Below are positions 45,076 through 57,066 of a stretch of DNA of 64,000 nucleotides, in pieces. This DNA is from Stenotrophomonas maltophilia R551-3 (GTDB lineage Bacteria > Pseudomonadota > Gammaproteobacteria > Xanthomonadales > Xanthomonadaceae), in the NCBI RefSeq assembly GCF_000020665.1, contig NC_011071.1, positions 548,501 to 612,500 of the forward strand. Reading direction: 5' to 3'. The translations under genes were made by a program, and so were the position numbers. The notes under the pieces are model-generated. The model ran no database searches. It was not told the origin of the DNA and saw nothing but the letters and a program-made list of their open reading frames with translations. Every line of letters starts with the position of its first letter. Position 1 is the stretch's first letter.

Positions 45076-45963
45076 ATGACCCAGCGCAAGGGAATCATTC
45101 TCGCCGGCGGCTCCGGCACCCGGCTGTATCCGATCACCAAAGGCGTTAGCAAGCAGCTGCTGCCGGTATACGACAAGCCGATGATCTACTACCCGCTCAG
45201 CGTGCTGATGCTGGCGGGCATCCGTGAAGTGCTGATCATCAACACCCCGCACGAGCAGGTCCTGTTCCAGCAGCTGCTGGGTGACGGTTCACAGTGGGGC
45301 ATGGACATTCAGTACGCGGTGCAGCCAAGCCCCGATGGCCTGGCCCAGGCCTACCTGATCGGCCGTGATTTCGTGGCCGGCAAGCCGAGCTGCCTGGTGC
45401 TGGGTGACAACATCTTTCACGGCCATGGCCTGCGTGAAATGCTGAGGCGCGCGGACGCGCGCGATCAGGGCGCCACAGTGTTTGGCTACTGGGTCAACGA
45501 TCCTGAGCGCTACGGCGTGGCCGAGTTCGACAAGAGCGGCAAGGTGATCGATCTGGTCGAAAAGCCGGAAAACCCGCGTTCGAACTACGCGGTCACTGGC
45601 CTGTACTTCTACGACGGCAACGCCAGCAATTACGCCGTCGACCTGAAGCCCTCGCCGCGTGGCGAATTGGAGATCACCGACCTCAACAAGCGCTATCTGC
45701 AGGAAGGCAATCTGCACCTGGAAGCGCTCGGTCGTGGCTATGCCTGGCTTGATACCGGCACCCATCAGTCGCTGTTGGAAGCCTCCAACTTCATCGAGAC
45801 CATCCAGACCCGTCAGGGCCTGCAGGTCTGCTGTCCGGAAGAAATCGCGTTCGGCCAGGGCTGGATCACCGCCGAGCAGCTGGAAGCACTGGCTGCACCG
45901 CTGATCAAGAATGGCTACGGCCGGTACCTGCACAAGCTCGCGCTGCGTGGAGTCGTTCCGTGA
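45076..45963 (+). CDS. rfbA: Glucose-1-phosphate thymidylyltransferase
   Basis: 295 aa. First step of dTDP-rhamnose synthesis: glucose-1-phosphate plus dTTP. Nucleotide loop [18 protein letters not shown], then [15 protein letters not shown] and [13 protein letters not shown] at 45076 with CCAGGAG upstream, 14 nt after rmlB. Confidence 0.96.
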   Translation: MTQRKGIILAGGSGTRLYPITKGVSKQLLPVYDKPMIYYPLSVLMLAGIREVLIINTPHEQVLFQQLLGDGSQWGMDIQYAVQPSPDGLAQAYLIGRDFVAGKPSCLVLGDNIFHGHGLREMLRRADARDQGATVFGYWVNDPERYGVAEFDKSGKVIDLVEKPENPRSNYAVTGLYFYDGNASNYAVDLKPSPRGELEITDLNKRYLQEGNLHLEALGRGYAWLDTGTHQSLLEASNFIETIQTRQGLQVCCPEEIAFGQGWITAEQLEALAAPLIKNGYGRYLHKLALRGVVP

Positions 45964-46517
45964 AAGTGATTGAAACCAGGTTGCCCGGCTGCGTAGTGAT
46001 CGAGCCGGCCGTGTTTGGTGATGCCCGTGGTTACTTCTTCGAAACCTGGAATGCCGAGCGCTTCGCCGCGCTGGGCCTCCCGCATCGCTTCGCACAGAGC
46101 AATGTTTCCACCTCGGCGCAGGGAGTGCTGCGCGGCCTGCATTATCAGTGGCCGCGCCCGCAGGGCAAGTTGGTGAGCGTGCTGGAAGGGGAGGTCTATG
46201 ATGTCGCTGTAGATATCCGCCGTGGCTCGCCGACCTTCGGCCAGTGGGAAGCGGTAGTGCTGAGCGCCGAGAACAAGAAGCAGTTCTGGATTCCGGATGG
46301 CTTCGCGCACGGCTTTGCGGTGCTGTCCGAACGCGCGGTGTTCAGTTACCTGTGCACCGAGGTGTACCTCAAGGACTTCGATGCCGGCGTGCGCTGGAAC
46401 GATGCGGACATCGCCGTGGACTGGCCGATCAGTGCACCGACGCTGTCGGCCAAGGATGAGAGTGCTCCCTTCCTGAAGGACATCGCTGAAGACCGCCTGC
46501 CGGTCTACGTGCCATGA
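45960..46517 (+). CDS. rfbC: dTDP-4-dehydrorhamnose 3,5-epimerase
   Basis: 185 aa cupin. Third step of dTDP-rhamnose synthesis. [18 protein letters not shown] and [18 protein letters not shown] carry the active-site His and Lys/Asp pattern; [15 protein letters not shown] follows. GTG start overlapping the rmlA stop (GTGA). Confidence 0.95.
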   Translation: MKVIETRLPGCVVIEPAVFGDARGYFFETWNAERFAALGLPHRFAQSNVSTSAQGVLRGLHYQWPRPQGKLVSVLEGEVYDVAVDIRRGSPTFGQWEAVVLSAENKKQFWIPDGFAHGFAVLSERAVFSYLCTEVYLKDFDAGVRWNDADIAVDWPISAPTLSAKDESAPFLKDIAEDRLPVYVP

Positions 46518-47452
46518 CCGTTCTGGTACTCGGCGGCAACGGCCAGGTCGGCCAGGAACTGCTGCGCGCGCTGGTGCCGCTGGGCAAGGTGGTCACGACC
46601 ACCCGCAGCGGCATCCTGCCCGATGGCAGCGTCTGCGAAACCGCCGATTTCGACCAGCCGGACAGCCTGCCGGCCTTGCTCGACCGGCTTCAGCCATCGG
46701 TCGTAGTCAATGCGGCGGCTTACACCGCCGTCGACCGTGCCGAACGGGAAGTCGACGCGGCCTTTGCGGTCAACGCAGAGGCACCGGGCGTGATCGCGCG
46801 TTGGTGTGCGGCGCATGATGTGCCGTTCGTGCATTACTCCACCGACTATGTGTTCGATGGCCAGGGCACGGCACCGTACCGTGAGGACGAGCCGACCGCA
46901 CCGCTGGGTGTCTATGGCATCAGCAAGCGTGATGGCGAGGACGCCGTACGGGCTGCGGGAGGACGCCATCTGATCTTCCGCACGGCATGGGTGTATGCCT
47001 CGCATGGCGCGAACTTCCTGCGCACCATGCTGCGTGTGGGCGCCGAGCGCGATGCGTTGCGGGTGGTGGCCGACCAGATCGGTACGCCCACTCCCGCCGC
47101 GCTGATCGCCGATGTCACCGCGCAGGCGCTGCAGCATCCGGGCCAGCTGTCTGGTACCTGGCACCTGACAGCCAGCGGCCAGACCAGTTGGTATGGGTTC
47201 GCCGAGGCGATCTTCGCCGAGGCGTTGGCCACCGGCGTGTTGGCCAAAGTGCCGGCGGTCGAGGCGATTCCCAGTTCCGAGTATCCGACCCCGGCCAAGC
47301 GTCCGGCCTGGTCGGTGTTGGACAACCGCAAGCTGCAGCAGGACTTGGGCACTGCTCTCCCGGATTGGCATGAGGGACTTGCCATTGTGATGAATGAAAT
47401 CAAACGCTTGCGGGATGAGTCCGCTGGGGGCAGGGCCTCCTGGACGAACTAG
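46514..47452 (+). CDS. rfbD: dTDP-4-dehydrorhamnose reductase
   Basis: 312 aa short-chain dehydrogenase. Last step of dTDP-L-rhamnose synthesis. GGNGQVGQELLRAL for NADPH, NAAAYTAVDRAE, STDYVFDG and YGISKRDGE with the catalytic Tyr/Lys. ATG overlaps the rmlC stop (ATGA). The C-terminal tail is about 10 residues longer than in many homologues. Confidence 0.95.
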   Translation: MTVLVLGGNGQVGQELLRALVPLGKVVTTTRSGILPDGSVCETADFDQPDSLPALLDRLQPSVVVNAAAYTAVDRAEREVDAAFAVNAEAPGVIARWCAAHDVPFVHYSTDYVFDGQGTAPYREDEPTAPLGVYGISKRDGEDAVRAAGGRHLIFRTAWVYASHGANFLRTMLRVGAERDALRVVADQIGTPTPAALIADVTAQALQHPGQLSGTWHLTASGQTSWYGFAEAIFAEALATGVLAKVPAVEAIPSSEYPTPAKRPAWSVLDNRKLQQDLGTALPDWHEGLAIVMNEIKRLRDESAGGRASWTN

Positions 47453-47570
47453 ACTGGTTTCCCCGCCGGCAGTGCAGACACCTTTCCGGACACTTTCATT
47501 AAGCGGACAGGAGGGCGACGCCGGACGCGCAGGCTAGAATGCGCCGATCGTCTTCAAGGAAACGCCTGAC

Positions 47571-49409
<1,839 letters not shown>

Positions 49410-49422
49410 GAAGAGATGGAGT

Positions 49423-49447
49423 CCAGAGCCGCGCTGGCTCTGGTTTC
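49423..49447 (+). terminator. Probable glmS terminator
   Basis: CCAGAGCC-GCGCT-GGCTCTGG (49423-49443), then TTTCCCT, a weak T tract, in the gap between convergent glmS and xanB. Confidence 0.5.
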
Positions 49448-49501
49448 CCTCAAGCTTGGGGAATGCGGTTGCAGGCGCCCGCTAGCCGGGCAACAGGGAC
49501 A

Positions 49502-50905
49502 TCAACTCCGCCCGTAGGTATCCTCGAACCGCACGATGTCATCCTCGCCCAGGTAGCTGCCCGACTGCACCTCGATCAGTTCCAGCGGCAGCTTGCCCGG
49601 GTTGCGCAGGCGATGGGTCACGCCCAGCGGAATATAGGTGCTCTGGTTTTCGCTGAGCAGGATCACCTCGCTGCCGCGGGTCACTTCAGCCGTGCCGCTG
49701 ACCACGATCCAGTGCTCGGCGCGGTGATGATGCATCTGCAGGCTGAGCGTGCCACCGGGCTTGACCGTGATCCGCTTGACCTGGAAGCGCTCACCATTAT
49801 CGATCGAGTCGTAGGCACCCCAGGGGCGGTAGACCTTGCGGTGCCAGGTGGCTTCGCTGCGGCCTTCGGCCTTCAGCTTCGCCACCACCGTCTTGACTTC
49901 CTGCATGCGGTCGGCCTTGCCGACCAGCACCGCGTCATCGGTCTCGACCACGATCACGTCATCCAGGCCGACCAGTGCCACCAGACGCTGCGCATAGGCG
50001 TAGGTGTTGCGGCAATCGATGGCGATCACGTCACCCTGGTGGGCGTTGCCATCACCGTCCTGCTGCGAGACATCGCGCAGCGCGGTCCACGAACCGACGT
50101 CGTTCCAGCCGGCATCCAGCGGAATCACCACCGCATCGGCGGTCTTTTCCATCACCGCGTAGTCGATCGAGTCCGAGGGCACGGCGGTGAACGCATCCTT
50201 GTCCAGGCGGGTGAAGTCGGCATCGCGTCGGGCCTGCTGCCAGGCCTGGCGGCTGCTGGCCAGCATTTCCGGCTGGAAGCGTTCCAGCTCCTGCAGGTAG
50301 CGCGACGCCTTGAACAGGAACATGCCGCTGTTCCAGTAGTACTGACCGCTGCTCACGTAGCCGGTGGCGGTCTCCAGGTCGGGCTTCTCGACGAAACGCT
50401 CGACCGCACGCACACCCTGTCCATCAGCGGCTTTGATGTAGCCATAACCGGTTTCCGGGCCGGTCGGTACGATGCCGAAGGTCACCAGCTTCCCAGCGTC
50501 GGCGGCACTGGCCGCGGCCTGCACTGCACTGCGGAAGGCAGCTTCGTTGGTGATCACATGGTCAGAAGGCAGCACCAGCAGCAGTGCGTCGGCACCGTCA
50601 CGGGTGGCTTCCAGCGCGGCCACGGCAATGGCCGGTGCAGTATTGCGGCCCACCGGCTCGAGGATGATCGCGGCCGGTTCGGCGCCGACCTGCTGCAGCT
50701 GCTCGGCAGCGACGAAACGGTGTTCTTCGTTGGCGATCACCAGCGGGCCATGCGCCGCCAGCGGGGCGACGCGTTGCCAGGTGGCCTGCAGCATGGTCAG
50801 CTCGCCCGCCAGCGGCAGGAACTGCTTCGGATACGCTTCGCGCGAAAGCGGCCAGAGGCGGGTGCCGGATCCGCCGGAGAGAATGACGGGCTGGATGCTG
50901 CTCAT
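49502..50905 (-). CDS. xanB: Mannose-1-phosphate guanylyltransferase / mannose-6-phosphate isomerase
   Basis: 467 aa bifunctional enzyme. The N-terminal domain has the pyrophosphorylase loop [18 protein letters not shown] and FVEKPD; the C-terminal cupin isomerase domain has [19 protein letters not shown] and IPLGVTHRL. Makes GDP-mannose. It is downstream of the phosphomannomutase gene (11-nt gap), the xanAB order known in Xanthomonas; xanB is also studied in S. maltophilia LPS and biofilm work. Confidence 0.95.
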   Translation of the reverse strand: MSSIQPVILSGGSGTRLWPLSREAYPKQFLPLAGELTMLQATWQRVAPLAAHGPLVIANEEHRFVAAEQLQQVGAEPAAIILEPVGRNTAPAIAVAALEATRDGADALLLVLPSDHVITNEAAFRSAVQAAASAADAGKLVTFGIVPTGPETGYGYIKAADGQGVRAVERFVEKPDLETATGYVSSGQYYWNSGMFLFKASRYLQELERFQPEMLASSRQAWQQARRDADFTRLDKDAFTAVPSDSIDYAVMEKTADAVVIPLDAGWNDVGSWTALRDVSQQDGDGNAHQGDVIAIDCRNTYAYAQRLVALVGLDDVIVVETDDAVLVGKADRMQEVKTVVAKLKAEGRSEATWHRKVYRPWGAYDSIDNGERFQVKRITVKPGGTLSLQMHHHRAEHWIVVSGTAEVTRGSEVILLSENQSTYIPLGVTHRLRNPGKLPLELIEVQSGSYLGEDDIVRFEDTYGRS

Positions 50906-50916
50906 GCGGGCCTCGG

Positions 50917-52263
50917 TTACTGCTGGATCAGACGGGAAATTTCGTCGGTGCGCGCCTGCATCAACGCAGCGTCACCGCGCGCTTCGACGTTCAGGCGCAG
51001 CAGTGGTTCGGTGTTGGAACTGCGCAGGTTGAAGCGCCAGTCGCCGAAATCGGCGCTGATGCCGTCGGTGTGGTCCAGCGCGGGCGACTGCGCCGCGAAG
51101 TGCTCCATCACGCGCGCGACGGCGGCCTTGGCATCGTCCACCTTGAAATTGATCTCGCCGCTGCAGGGATAGGCGGCCATGCGGTCTTCAACCCAGTCGG
51201 CCAGCGAACGACCACTTTCGGAAACCAGCTGCGCGATCAGCAGCCACGGGATCATCCCGGAGTCGGCATAGGCGAACTCGCGGAAGTAATGGTGGGCGCT
51301 CATCTCGCCGCCGTACACCGCATCTTCGGCACGCATCTTTTCCTTGATGAAGGCGTGGCCACTCTTGCACTGAACGGGCACGCCACCGGCCTGCTCGACC
51401 ATGTCCACGGTGTTCCAGACCAAGCGTGGATCATGCACGATCTTGCCGCCCGGATTGCGCGCCAGGATCGCCTTGGCCAGCAGGCCGACCAGGTAGTAGC
51501 CCTCGATGAAGCGGCCGGAATGATCGAAGAAGAAGCAGCGGTCGAAGTCACCGTCCCAGGCAATGCCGAAGTCTGCGCCGTGTTCGCGCACCGCATCGGC
51601 GGTGGCGGCGCGGTTTTCCGGCAGCAGCGGGTTGGGAATACCGTTGGGGAAGCTGCCATCGGGTTCATGGCAGATGCGGATGAACTCGAACGGCAGGTGC
51701 GGTGCCAGCAGGTCGACGATGGCACCAGCACCGCCGTTGCCGGCATTGACCACCAGCTTCAGCGGCTTGAGCCTGCTGGTATCGACATAGCTGAGCAGGT
51801 GCTGGATATAGGCACTCTTGTCATGCTGGGCGACTTGGCCCGCGCGAGGCGGCTGGGCCTCGGAGGTGTCGCCGGCGACCGCATCGGAAATCGCGAACAG
51901 GCCGGTATCCGAGCTGATCGGCCGCGCGTTCTCCTTGACCAGCTTCATGCCGTTGTAATCCATCGGGTTGTGGCTGGCGGTGACCATCACGCCGCCGGCC
52001 GCACCCAGGTGGTCGGTCTGGAAATAGACTTCCTCGGTACCGCAGAGGCCGATGTCGATCACCTCGCGGCCGGTGCCGCGCAGGCCGGCCGCCAACGCGT
52101 CCTGCAAGCCTGCGCTGGTCAGACGCACATCATGGCCAAGCACCACCGGGCCGGGAGCGAGCTGCGCGGCCAGGGCGACGCCGATGCGGCGGGCCAGGTC
52201 TTCGTTCAGTTCCTCGGGCACGCGGCCACGGATATCGTAGGCCTTGAAGGCGGGCAGGGGCAT
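50917..52263 (-). CDS. xanA: Phosphomannomutase/phosphoglucomutase (XanA/SpgM type)
   Basis: 448 aa. Interconverts mannose or glucose 6- and 1-phosphates for GDP-mannose, UDP-glucose and dTDP-rhamnose. Phosphoserine S97 in TASHNP, metal loop DGDFDRC, sugar loop [10 protein letters not shown], and phosphate loop RSSNTEP. In S. maltophilia the homologue is called spgM, needed for O-antigen and resistance traits. The ATG at 52263 is preferred to a TTG one codon earlier. Confidence 0.93.
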   Translation of the reverse strand: MPLPAFKAYDIRGRVPEELNEDLARRIGVALAAQLAPGPVVLGHDVRLTSAGLQDALAAGLRGTGREVIDIGLCGTEEVYFQTDHLGAAGGVMVTASHNPMDYNGMKLVKENARPISSDTGLFAISDAVAGDTSEAQPPRAGQVAQHDKSAYIQHLLSYVDTSRLKPLKLVVNAGNGGAGAIVDLLAPHLPFEFIRICHEPDGSFPNGIPNPLLPENRAATADAVREHGADFGIAWDGDFDRCFFFDHSGRFIEGYYLVGLLAKAILARNPGGKIVHDPRLVWNTVDMVEQAGGVPVQCKSGHAFIKEKMRAEDAVYGGEMSAHHYFREFAYADSGMIPWLLIAQLVSESGRSLADWVEDRMAAYPCSGEINFKVDDAKAAVARVMEHFAAQSPALDHTDGISADFGDWRFNLRSSNTEPLLRLNVEARGDAALMQARTDEISRLIQQ

Positions 52264-52494
52264 CAAACCAGTCCATCAGGAAGAGAATCCCGATTATAGC
52301 GGGAGGGTCTGCAAACGGCGGGTGAGCCGGGGGCGGATCCCCCTGTGCCGGGGCGCAGGCGGGGAGGGCGGTCGCGGCGGGGCGGAACATGGCCAGCAGG
52401 CAGTTCGCTTACAATTGCGCGCTGAATACCGAGGGTGTGGCCTGTCGTGGCCACCGCCGATTGGCCTGCTGCTCCAGAAGGTTCGAGGATTGCT

Positions 52495-53451
52495 TTGAAA
52501 TTCACTCACGATCAGAAGCGCGTGCTGGTGACCGGCGGTGCCGGCTTCCTGGGGTCACACCTGTGTGACCGCCTCATTGCGGCCGGCCATGACGTCCTCT
52601 GCGTGGACAACTTCTACACCGGCAGCAAGGCGAACGTGGATGGGCTGCTGGGGCACCCACGCTTCGAGCTGATGCGCCACGACGTGACGTTCCCGCTGTA
52701 CGTGGAAGTGGATCGGATCTTCAATCTGGCCTGCCCGGCCTCGCCGATCCACTACCAGCAGGATCCGGTGCAGACCACCAAGACCAGCGTGCATGGTGCA
52801 ATCAACATGCTCGGCCTGGCCAAGCGTCTGCGCGCGCGCATCCTGCAGGCCAGCACCAGCGAGGTCTATGGCGATCCGGAAATCCATCCGCAGGTGGAGG
52901 GCTACTGGGGCCGGGTCAACCCGATCGGTATCCGTAGCTGCTATGACGAAGGCAAGCGCTGTGCGGAAACCCTGTTCTTCGACTACTGGCGCCAGCATCA
53001 GCTGGAAATCAAGGTCATGCGCATCTTCAATACGTATGGCCCACGCATGCACCCCAACGATGGCCGCGTGGTCAGTAATTTCATCGTGCAGGCTCTGAAG
53101 GGCGACCCGATCACCATCTACGGTGACGGCAGCCAGACCCGTAGCTTCTGCTATGTCGACGATCTGATCGAAGGCATGCTGCGCCTGATGGATTCGCCAG
53201 CCGACCTCACCGGCCCGATCAATATCGGCAATCCGGCCGAGTACACCATGCTGGAACTGGCTGAAACCGTGCTCCGGCTGGTCGGTGGCTCGTCGAAGAT
53301 CGAGTATCGCCCGTTGCCTTCGGATGATCCGCGCCAGCGCCAGCCGGATATCAGCCTGGCCAGGGCCGATCTTGGCTGGGAACCCAGAGTCGGCCTGGAG
53401 GACGGCCTGAAGGAAACCATCGCCTACTTCCGCCATCGGCTGCAGGCCTGA
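52495..53451 (+). CDS. UDP-glucuronate decarboxylase (UDP-xylose synthase)
   Basis: 318 aa extended short-chain dehydrogenase. Converts UDP-glucuronate to UDP-xylose. [10 protein letters not shown] (13-22), [13 protein letters not shown] (a UXS hallmark), [23 protein letters not shown] with catalytic Tyr/Lys, and [13 protein letters not shown] start chosen because AGGA lies 5 nt before it and the family starts here; a GTG 60 nt up is less likely. TACAAT at 52410-52415 could be the -10. Xylose would be a sugar for surface glycan. Confidence 0.9.
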   Translation: MKFTHDQKRVLVTGGAGFLGSHLCDRLIAAGHDVLCVDNFYTGSKANVDGLLGHPRFELMRHDVTFPLYVEVDRIFNLACPASPIHYQQDPVQTTKTSVHGAINMLGLAKRLRARILQASTSEVYGDPEIHPQVEGYWGRVNPIGIRSCYDEGKRCAETLFFDYWRQHQLEIKVMRIFNTYGPRMHPNDGRVVSNFIVQALKGDPITIYGDGSQTRSFCYVDDLIEGMLRLMDSPADLTGPINIGNPAEYTMLELAETVLRLVGGSSKIEYRPLPSDDPRQRQPDISLARADLGWEPRVGLEDGLKETIAYFRHRLQA

Positions 53452-53461
53452 GGTACCGACG

Positions 53462-54406
53462 ATGCGCAAGATTGTGGTGATGCCGGTCTATGAGGACCTG
53501 GAAGCGTCTTCGAAGCTGTTCATCGAGCTCGCCCGCACCCAGGGGCCGGACACCTATGTTGTGGCCGTCGACGACGGCTCGGTACGGCAGCCACTGCCGA
53601 TCAGTGCCATCGAGGCCTCAGGACTGGAAGGCGTGGTGATCCGCCTGCGGCGCAACGTCGGGCACCAGCGGGCGATCGCCATCGGCCTGAGCTATGTGGC
53701 CGAACACTTTGATGGCGACAACATCGTCGTGGCCATGGATTCCGATGGAGAGGACACGCCTGAGAGCATCACCGCGCTGGTTGCCGGCCTGGATTCGGCC
53801 GATGTCGACGTGGTTGTGGCCAGCCGCCGGAGCCGGGTGGAATCGTTGAGGTTCAAGGCCTTCTACGTGGTGTACAAGCTTCTGTTCTCGCTGCTCAGCG
53901 GGAGGCAGATCAGTTTCGGCAATTTCATGGCAGCGAAAATGCCAGCGGTGCGCCGGCTTGCATCGATGCAGGAGCTCTGGATCCACGTTGCGGCCTGCGT
54001 GCTGGGGTCCAAGCTGCGCGTGCAGACCTGCGCGCTGGATCGGGGGCCACGCTACGCCGGCCGCAGCAAGATGAACTTTGTCGGCCTGGCCCTGCACGGG
54101 TTTCGCGCGCTGATGGTGTTTGCCGAGGACGTGCTGGTGCGCGTAGGCATCGCCTGCACTGTGGTGGCGGCACTGTCGATCACCGGCGGTGTCGTCGCAA
54201 CCGTGCTGAAGATGCTGGGCTTTGCATCTCAGGGGTGGTTCTCGCTGGCATTCGGCATTCTGGTGCTGGTGTTCCTGCAGACGGCCGCACTGACCCTGAT
54301 CATCCTCATGCTGTCGGGCATGATGCGCAGCGGTGGCGTGCTTGGCGTCGGCAGCTATCGTGAATTCGTCGACGAGGTCCTGCATGCCACCCGTCGTAGC
54401 GCGTAA
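53462..54406 (+). CDS. GtrB-like polyprenyl-phosphate glycosyltransferase
   Basis: 314 aa. GT2 domain (MPVYEDLEASSKLFIELAR, VDDGS, metal site MDSDGEDTPE) plus two C-terminal membrane helices (CTVVAALSITGGVVATVLK and LVLVFLQTAALTLIILML), the layout of GtrB/dolichol-phosphate-sugar synthases. Probably loads a sugar onto polyprenyl phosphate at the inner face. It starts 10 nt after the UDP-xylose synthase gene, so xylose is one candidate sugar; that is inference. The GtrA gene overlaps its end. Confidence 0.85.
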   Translation: MRKIVVMPVYEDLEASSKLFIELARTQGPDTYVVAVDDGSVRQPLPISAIEASGLEGVVIRLRRNVGHQRAIAIGLSYVAEHFDGDNIVVAMDSDGEDTPESITALVAGLDSADVDVVVASRRSRVESLRFKAFYVVYKLLFSLLSGRQISFGNFMAAKMPAVRRLASMQELWIHVAACVLGSKLRVQTCALDRGPRYAGRSKMNFVGLALHGFRALMVFAEDVLVRVGIACTVVAALSITGGVVATVLKMLGFASQGWFSLAFGILVLVFLQTAALTLIILMLSGMMRSGGVLGVGSYREFVDEVLHATRRSA

Positions 54407-54788
54407 GGACGCGCTGGCTGGCCAGTTCATTCGATATGTGATCAACGGCCTCGCCGCCACGGCCGTTCACTACGGGGTGCTGCGCTTCAACATCGAGGTG
54501 CTGCACATCCCGCTCGCCGCGGCGGCCAATGCTCTGGCAGCGGTGTTTGGCATCATCGCCTCGTTCCTTGGCAGCCGCTATTTTGTCTTTCGCGGCAGAC
54601 AGGGAAACGTGGCGCGGCAAGGCTCGTTGTTCCTGCTGGTCTATGCCGGCATCGCCCTGTTGCATGGGCTGGTGATGTACGTCTGGGCAGACCGGTTGCA
54701 GTTGGATTACCGTATCGGTTTCGTGCTGGCCACGGGCATGCAGATGACCATCAGTTTTGCTGCCAATAAATTCCTGGTGTTCAAATGA
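54384..54788 (+). CDS. GtrA-family flippase-like protein
   Basis: 134 aa, four predicted helices. IRYVINGLAATAVHYGVLRF at the start and FAANKFLVFK at the end are GtrA features. Overlaps the GtrB-like gene by 23 nt; GAGGT lies 5 nt before the ATG at 54384. Probably moves the lipid-linked sugar across the inner membrane. Confidence 0.88.
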   Translation: MPPVVARKDALAGQFIRYVINGLAATAVHYGVLRFNIEVLHIPLAAAANALAAVFGIIASFLGSRYFVFRGRQGNVARQGSLFLLVYAGIALLHGLVMYVWADRLQLDYRIGFVLATGMQMTISFAANKFLVFK

Positions 54789-55384
54789 ACAGATACCTGC
54801 GCGCCGTATTGGCGACCGTCATCTTCGTGGTTGCCCTGCTGCTGGTCTACTACGTGCATATGCGCCACTTCCGGGTGAACGTGGTGCTGTACGCCAGTAT
54901 CCTTGATGCGGTGATCGCCCTTGTGGTCGTGTTCGCAGGGCTGTATCTGCTGAAATGGTTCCGCGATTTCAGTCGTCTGGAGCTGATCCAGCTCGCGGCC
55001 ATCTGGCTGCTGGGCGGCTACGTGTTCGCGATCTCCGTACCCACAGTGATTGATCGGTCGCTGTCGTTCTACATTCTGGAAAAGCTGCAGCAGCGTGGTG
55101 GTGGCATCCGCGAGGATGCATTCCACGAGGTCTTCACCGAAGAGTATGTGCGTGAGCATCATCTGGTGGAGGTGCGTTTGACCGAGCAGCTGCAGTCCGG
55201 CACGGTGCAGATCGATGGCGGCTGTGTCAGGTTGACAGCCCGGGGTGAGCGCTTGGCCTCATTCAGCCGCTTCTACCGGAAAAACCTGCTGCCGACCCAT
55301 CGCCTGTTGATGGGCCAGTACACCGATGCGCTGACCGATCCTTTCCGCGACAGCCGGATGCCGACTGACTACCGTTGCCAGTAG
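54785..55384 (+). CDS. Unknown membrane protein in the Gtr-type operon
   Basis: 199 aa, ATG overlapping the GtrA stop (ATGA). Three helices fill the first 95 residues (VLATVIFVVALLLVYYVHM, DAVIALVVVFAGLYLLKWF, AAIWLLGGYVFAISVPTV); the rest is soluble and charged, with a winged-helix-like stretch (EVRLTEQLQSGTVQIDGGCV RLTARG). I do not recognise the family. Its place between gtrA and a GT-C gene suggests an accessory to glycan modification. Confidence 0.7.
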   Translation: MNRYLRAVLATVIFVVALLLVYYVHMRHFRVNVVLYASILDAVIALVVVFAGLYLLKWFRDFSRLELIQLAAIWLLGGYVFAISVPTVIDRSLSFYILEKLQQRGGGIREDAFHEVFTEEYVREHHLVEVRLTEQLQSGTVQIDGGCVRLTARGERLASFSRFYRKNLLPTHRLLMGQYTDALTDPFRDSRMPTDYRCQ

Positions 55385-55433
55385 TACGCGCGTCCTGGCA
55401 TTCGTCCAGGATCCATCGCTTTCCCGTCCTTTC

Positions 55434-55859
55434 ATGGAAGACATGAGTAACCTATCCGTTCGCAGACGCCCTTCGCCCTGGCAATGGGCTGTCGCCGCCT
55501 TGCTGGGCGTGTTGCTGGTCCTCGCCCTTGCTTCGGTGGCGCGCCGCTCGCACTTCGAAACCCCTCTGCTGCGCCAGGCGCTCGCCGAAGATGCCGGCTT
55601 TGCGGCGTCCGTACCGCGCGAGGTGGTGGATGCTCGTGAACTGATGCGCGCGCAGCGCGAGGATCTCTCGCCGTTGTCGCTTGGGCAGGGTCTGAAAGAC
55701 GACCCGTTGCTGCAGCAGCGCATGTGGGAGGCGCTGTATCCGGCGCGCTTCAGCGATGCCGATACGCCACATCGCCTGCTGAAGGCGGATGACCCGCTGG
55801 CTGCCACCTGCCAGGTTCTCGACAGGAGGGGAAATGTCGTTCTTGCCAACTGCCGTTGA
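55434..55859 (+). CDS. Unknown small single-pass protein
   Basis: 141 aa. One N-terminal helix (WAVAALLGVLLVLALASV) as a membrane anchor or uncleaved signal, then an outward-facing domain rich in Arg, Asp and Leu (ELMRAQREDLSPLSLGQGL). Two Cys near the C-terminus could pair (ATCQVLDRRGNVVLANC). No family recognised. It overlaps the following GT-C gene by 26 nt, so the two are coupled. Confidence 0.65.
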   Translation: MEDMSNLSVRRRPSPWQWAVAALLGVLLVLALASVARRSHFETPLLRQALAEDAGFAASVPREVVDARELMRAQREDLSPLSLGQGLKDDPLLQQRMWEALYPARFSDADTPHRLLKADDPLAATCQVLDRRGNVVLANCR

Positions 55860-57036
55860 ACTGGGACGCCGTGCGGCGCTGGCCATGCTGGCCTCGTTGC
55901 TGTTGTGCTATGCCCTGGCGGCCACAGGCTTGATGGGGTGGCCGGTGCTGGTTGCCTTCGCTATCTTCCTGGTCAGTGCCTTGCTGGCGCTTCCCGCAGT
56001 GCGTGATCTGCGCGTGTCGCCGTTGGTGCTGGTCGCCTGCGCACTGGTGCTGATCGCATTGGGCAGTCCCAGTGACGGCTGGGACCCGCGGTCGATCTGG
56101 CTGTTCCATGCCAAGCGCATCTTCCTGGAGGGCTCGCTGTATGCCCAGCTGGACGACTACGCGCCGTGGAGCCACAACGACTATCCGGCGCTGGTACCGT
56201 TGCTGATGGCCTCTGCCGCGGGCCTGCTGGGGCACTGGAACGAGCTGCTGCCCAAGGCTGTGGCCCCGTTGCTGCTGCTGCCTGCCTTGCTGTTGATCGC
56301 GCCTAGCCTGCGCTCGCGCTGGTTGGTGGCGCTGTTTGCGTTGTTGCTGCTGAGCACGGGCCGCGAGATGCTGCTCAACGGCTACATGGATGCGCTGGTG
56401 GCAGTCTATGCAGTCGCGGTGGTGGCAACCGCTGTCCGCGCCCGCACGACGGGCGGTAGGCCGCGTGCTGGTGAGCTGATCGCATTCGTCCTGCTGGTGG
56501 CCGTGCTCTCGATGCTGAAGAACGAGGGTGCCGTGCTGGCTGCCGTACTCACAGCATCCGTGCTGGTGGATGGCCTGTTGCGGGAGCGCCGCCTTGCTTG
56601 GCACATCGTCCTTGCCGTGCTCGTGGCCCTGTTGCCGCTGCTGGCATGGAAGCTGAGTGTGGACGGAGCGGGCGTTGGCAATGATCTGGCGGGCAGCGAC
56701 ATGAAGGGCCAGCTGCTCGCTCGCCTGGGCAGCGATGGCGGGAGTCAACTCATCCTCAAGCGACTGCTCCTGGATGCCTGGGTACTGGTTCCGTTGCTGT
56801 TGTTGGCAGTGTTCTGGCGACGGACGTTGCGCACGCCGGTGGCGATGACGTCGCTGCTGGCGGCGCTGGCTTACGCCGCGGTGCTGTTCCTCGTCTATCT
56901 CGGCACGCCGCATGACCTGGATTGGCACCTGCGGACCAGTGCGGATCGTGTCCGCCTGCCCGTGCTCCTGCTGTTGGCCTTCGCGATGCTGTCCGTGTTG
57001 GGGCCGCGCGCAACCCCGGTGGCTCGAGCCGAATGA
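55834..57036 (+). CDS. GT-C/GT39-like membrane glycosyltransferase
   Basis: 400 aa with about 10 hydrophobic helices. The first loop has an acidic motif and aromatic residues (DDYAPWSHNDYPALVPL) as in GT-C enzymes that use polyprenyl-phosphate sugars. ATG at 55834 with AGGAGGGG upstream. As the last gene after GtrB and GtrA it most likely transfers the flipped sugar to LPS or another envelope acceptor. The acceptor is unknown. Confidence 0.75.
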   Translation: MSFLPTAVELGRRAALAMLASLLLCYALAATGLMGWPVLVAFAIFLVSALLALPAVRDLRVSPLVLVACALVLIALGSPSDGWDPRSIWLFHAKRIFLEGSLYAQLDDYAPWSHNDYPALVPLLMASAAGLLGHWNELLPKAVAPLLLLPALLLIAPSLRSRWLVALFALLLLSTGREMLLNGYMDALVAVYAVAVVATAVRARTTGGRPRAGELIAFVLLVAVLSMLKNEGAVLAAVLTASVLVDGLLRERRLAWHIVLAVLVALLPLLAWKLSVDGAGVGNDLAGSDMKGQLLARLGSDGGSQLILKRLLLDAWVLVPLLLLAVFWRRTLRTPVAMTSLLAALAYAAVLFLVYLGTPHDLDWHLRTSADRVRLPVLLLLAFAMLSVLGPRATPVARAE

Positions 57037-57066
57037 TGTCGCGGCGTTGGCCGCAGCCCCAACGCT

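Noticed and set aside
47460..47570. Possible glmS riboswitch/ribozyme in the leader
   Set aside because: Only 118 nt separate rmlD and glmS, with no ribozyme core; that ribozyme is typical of Gram-positives.
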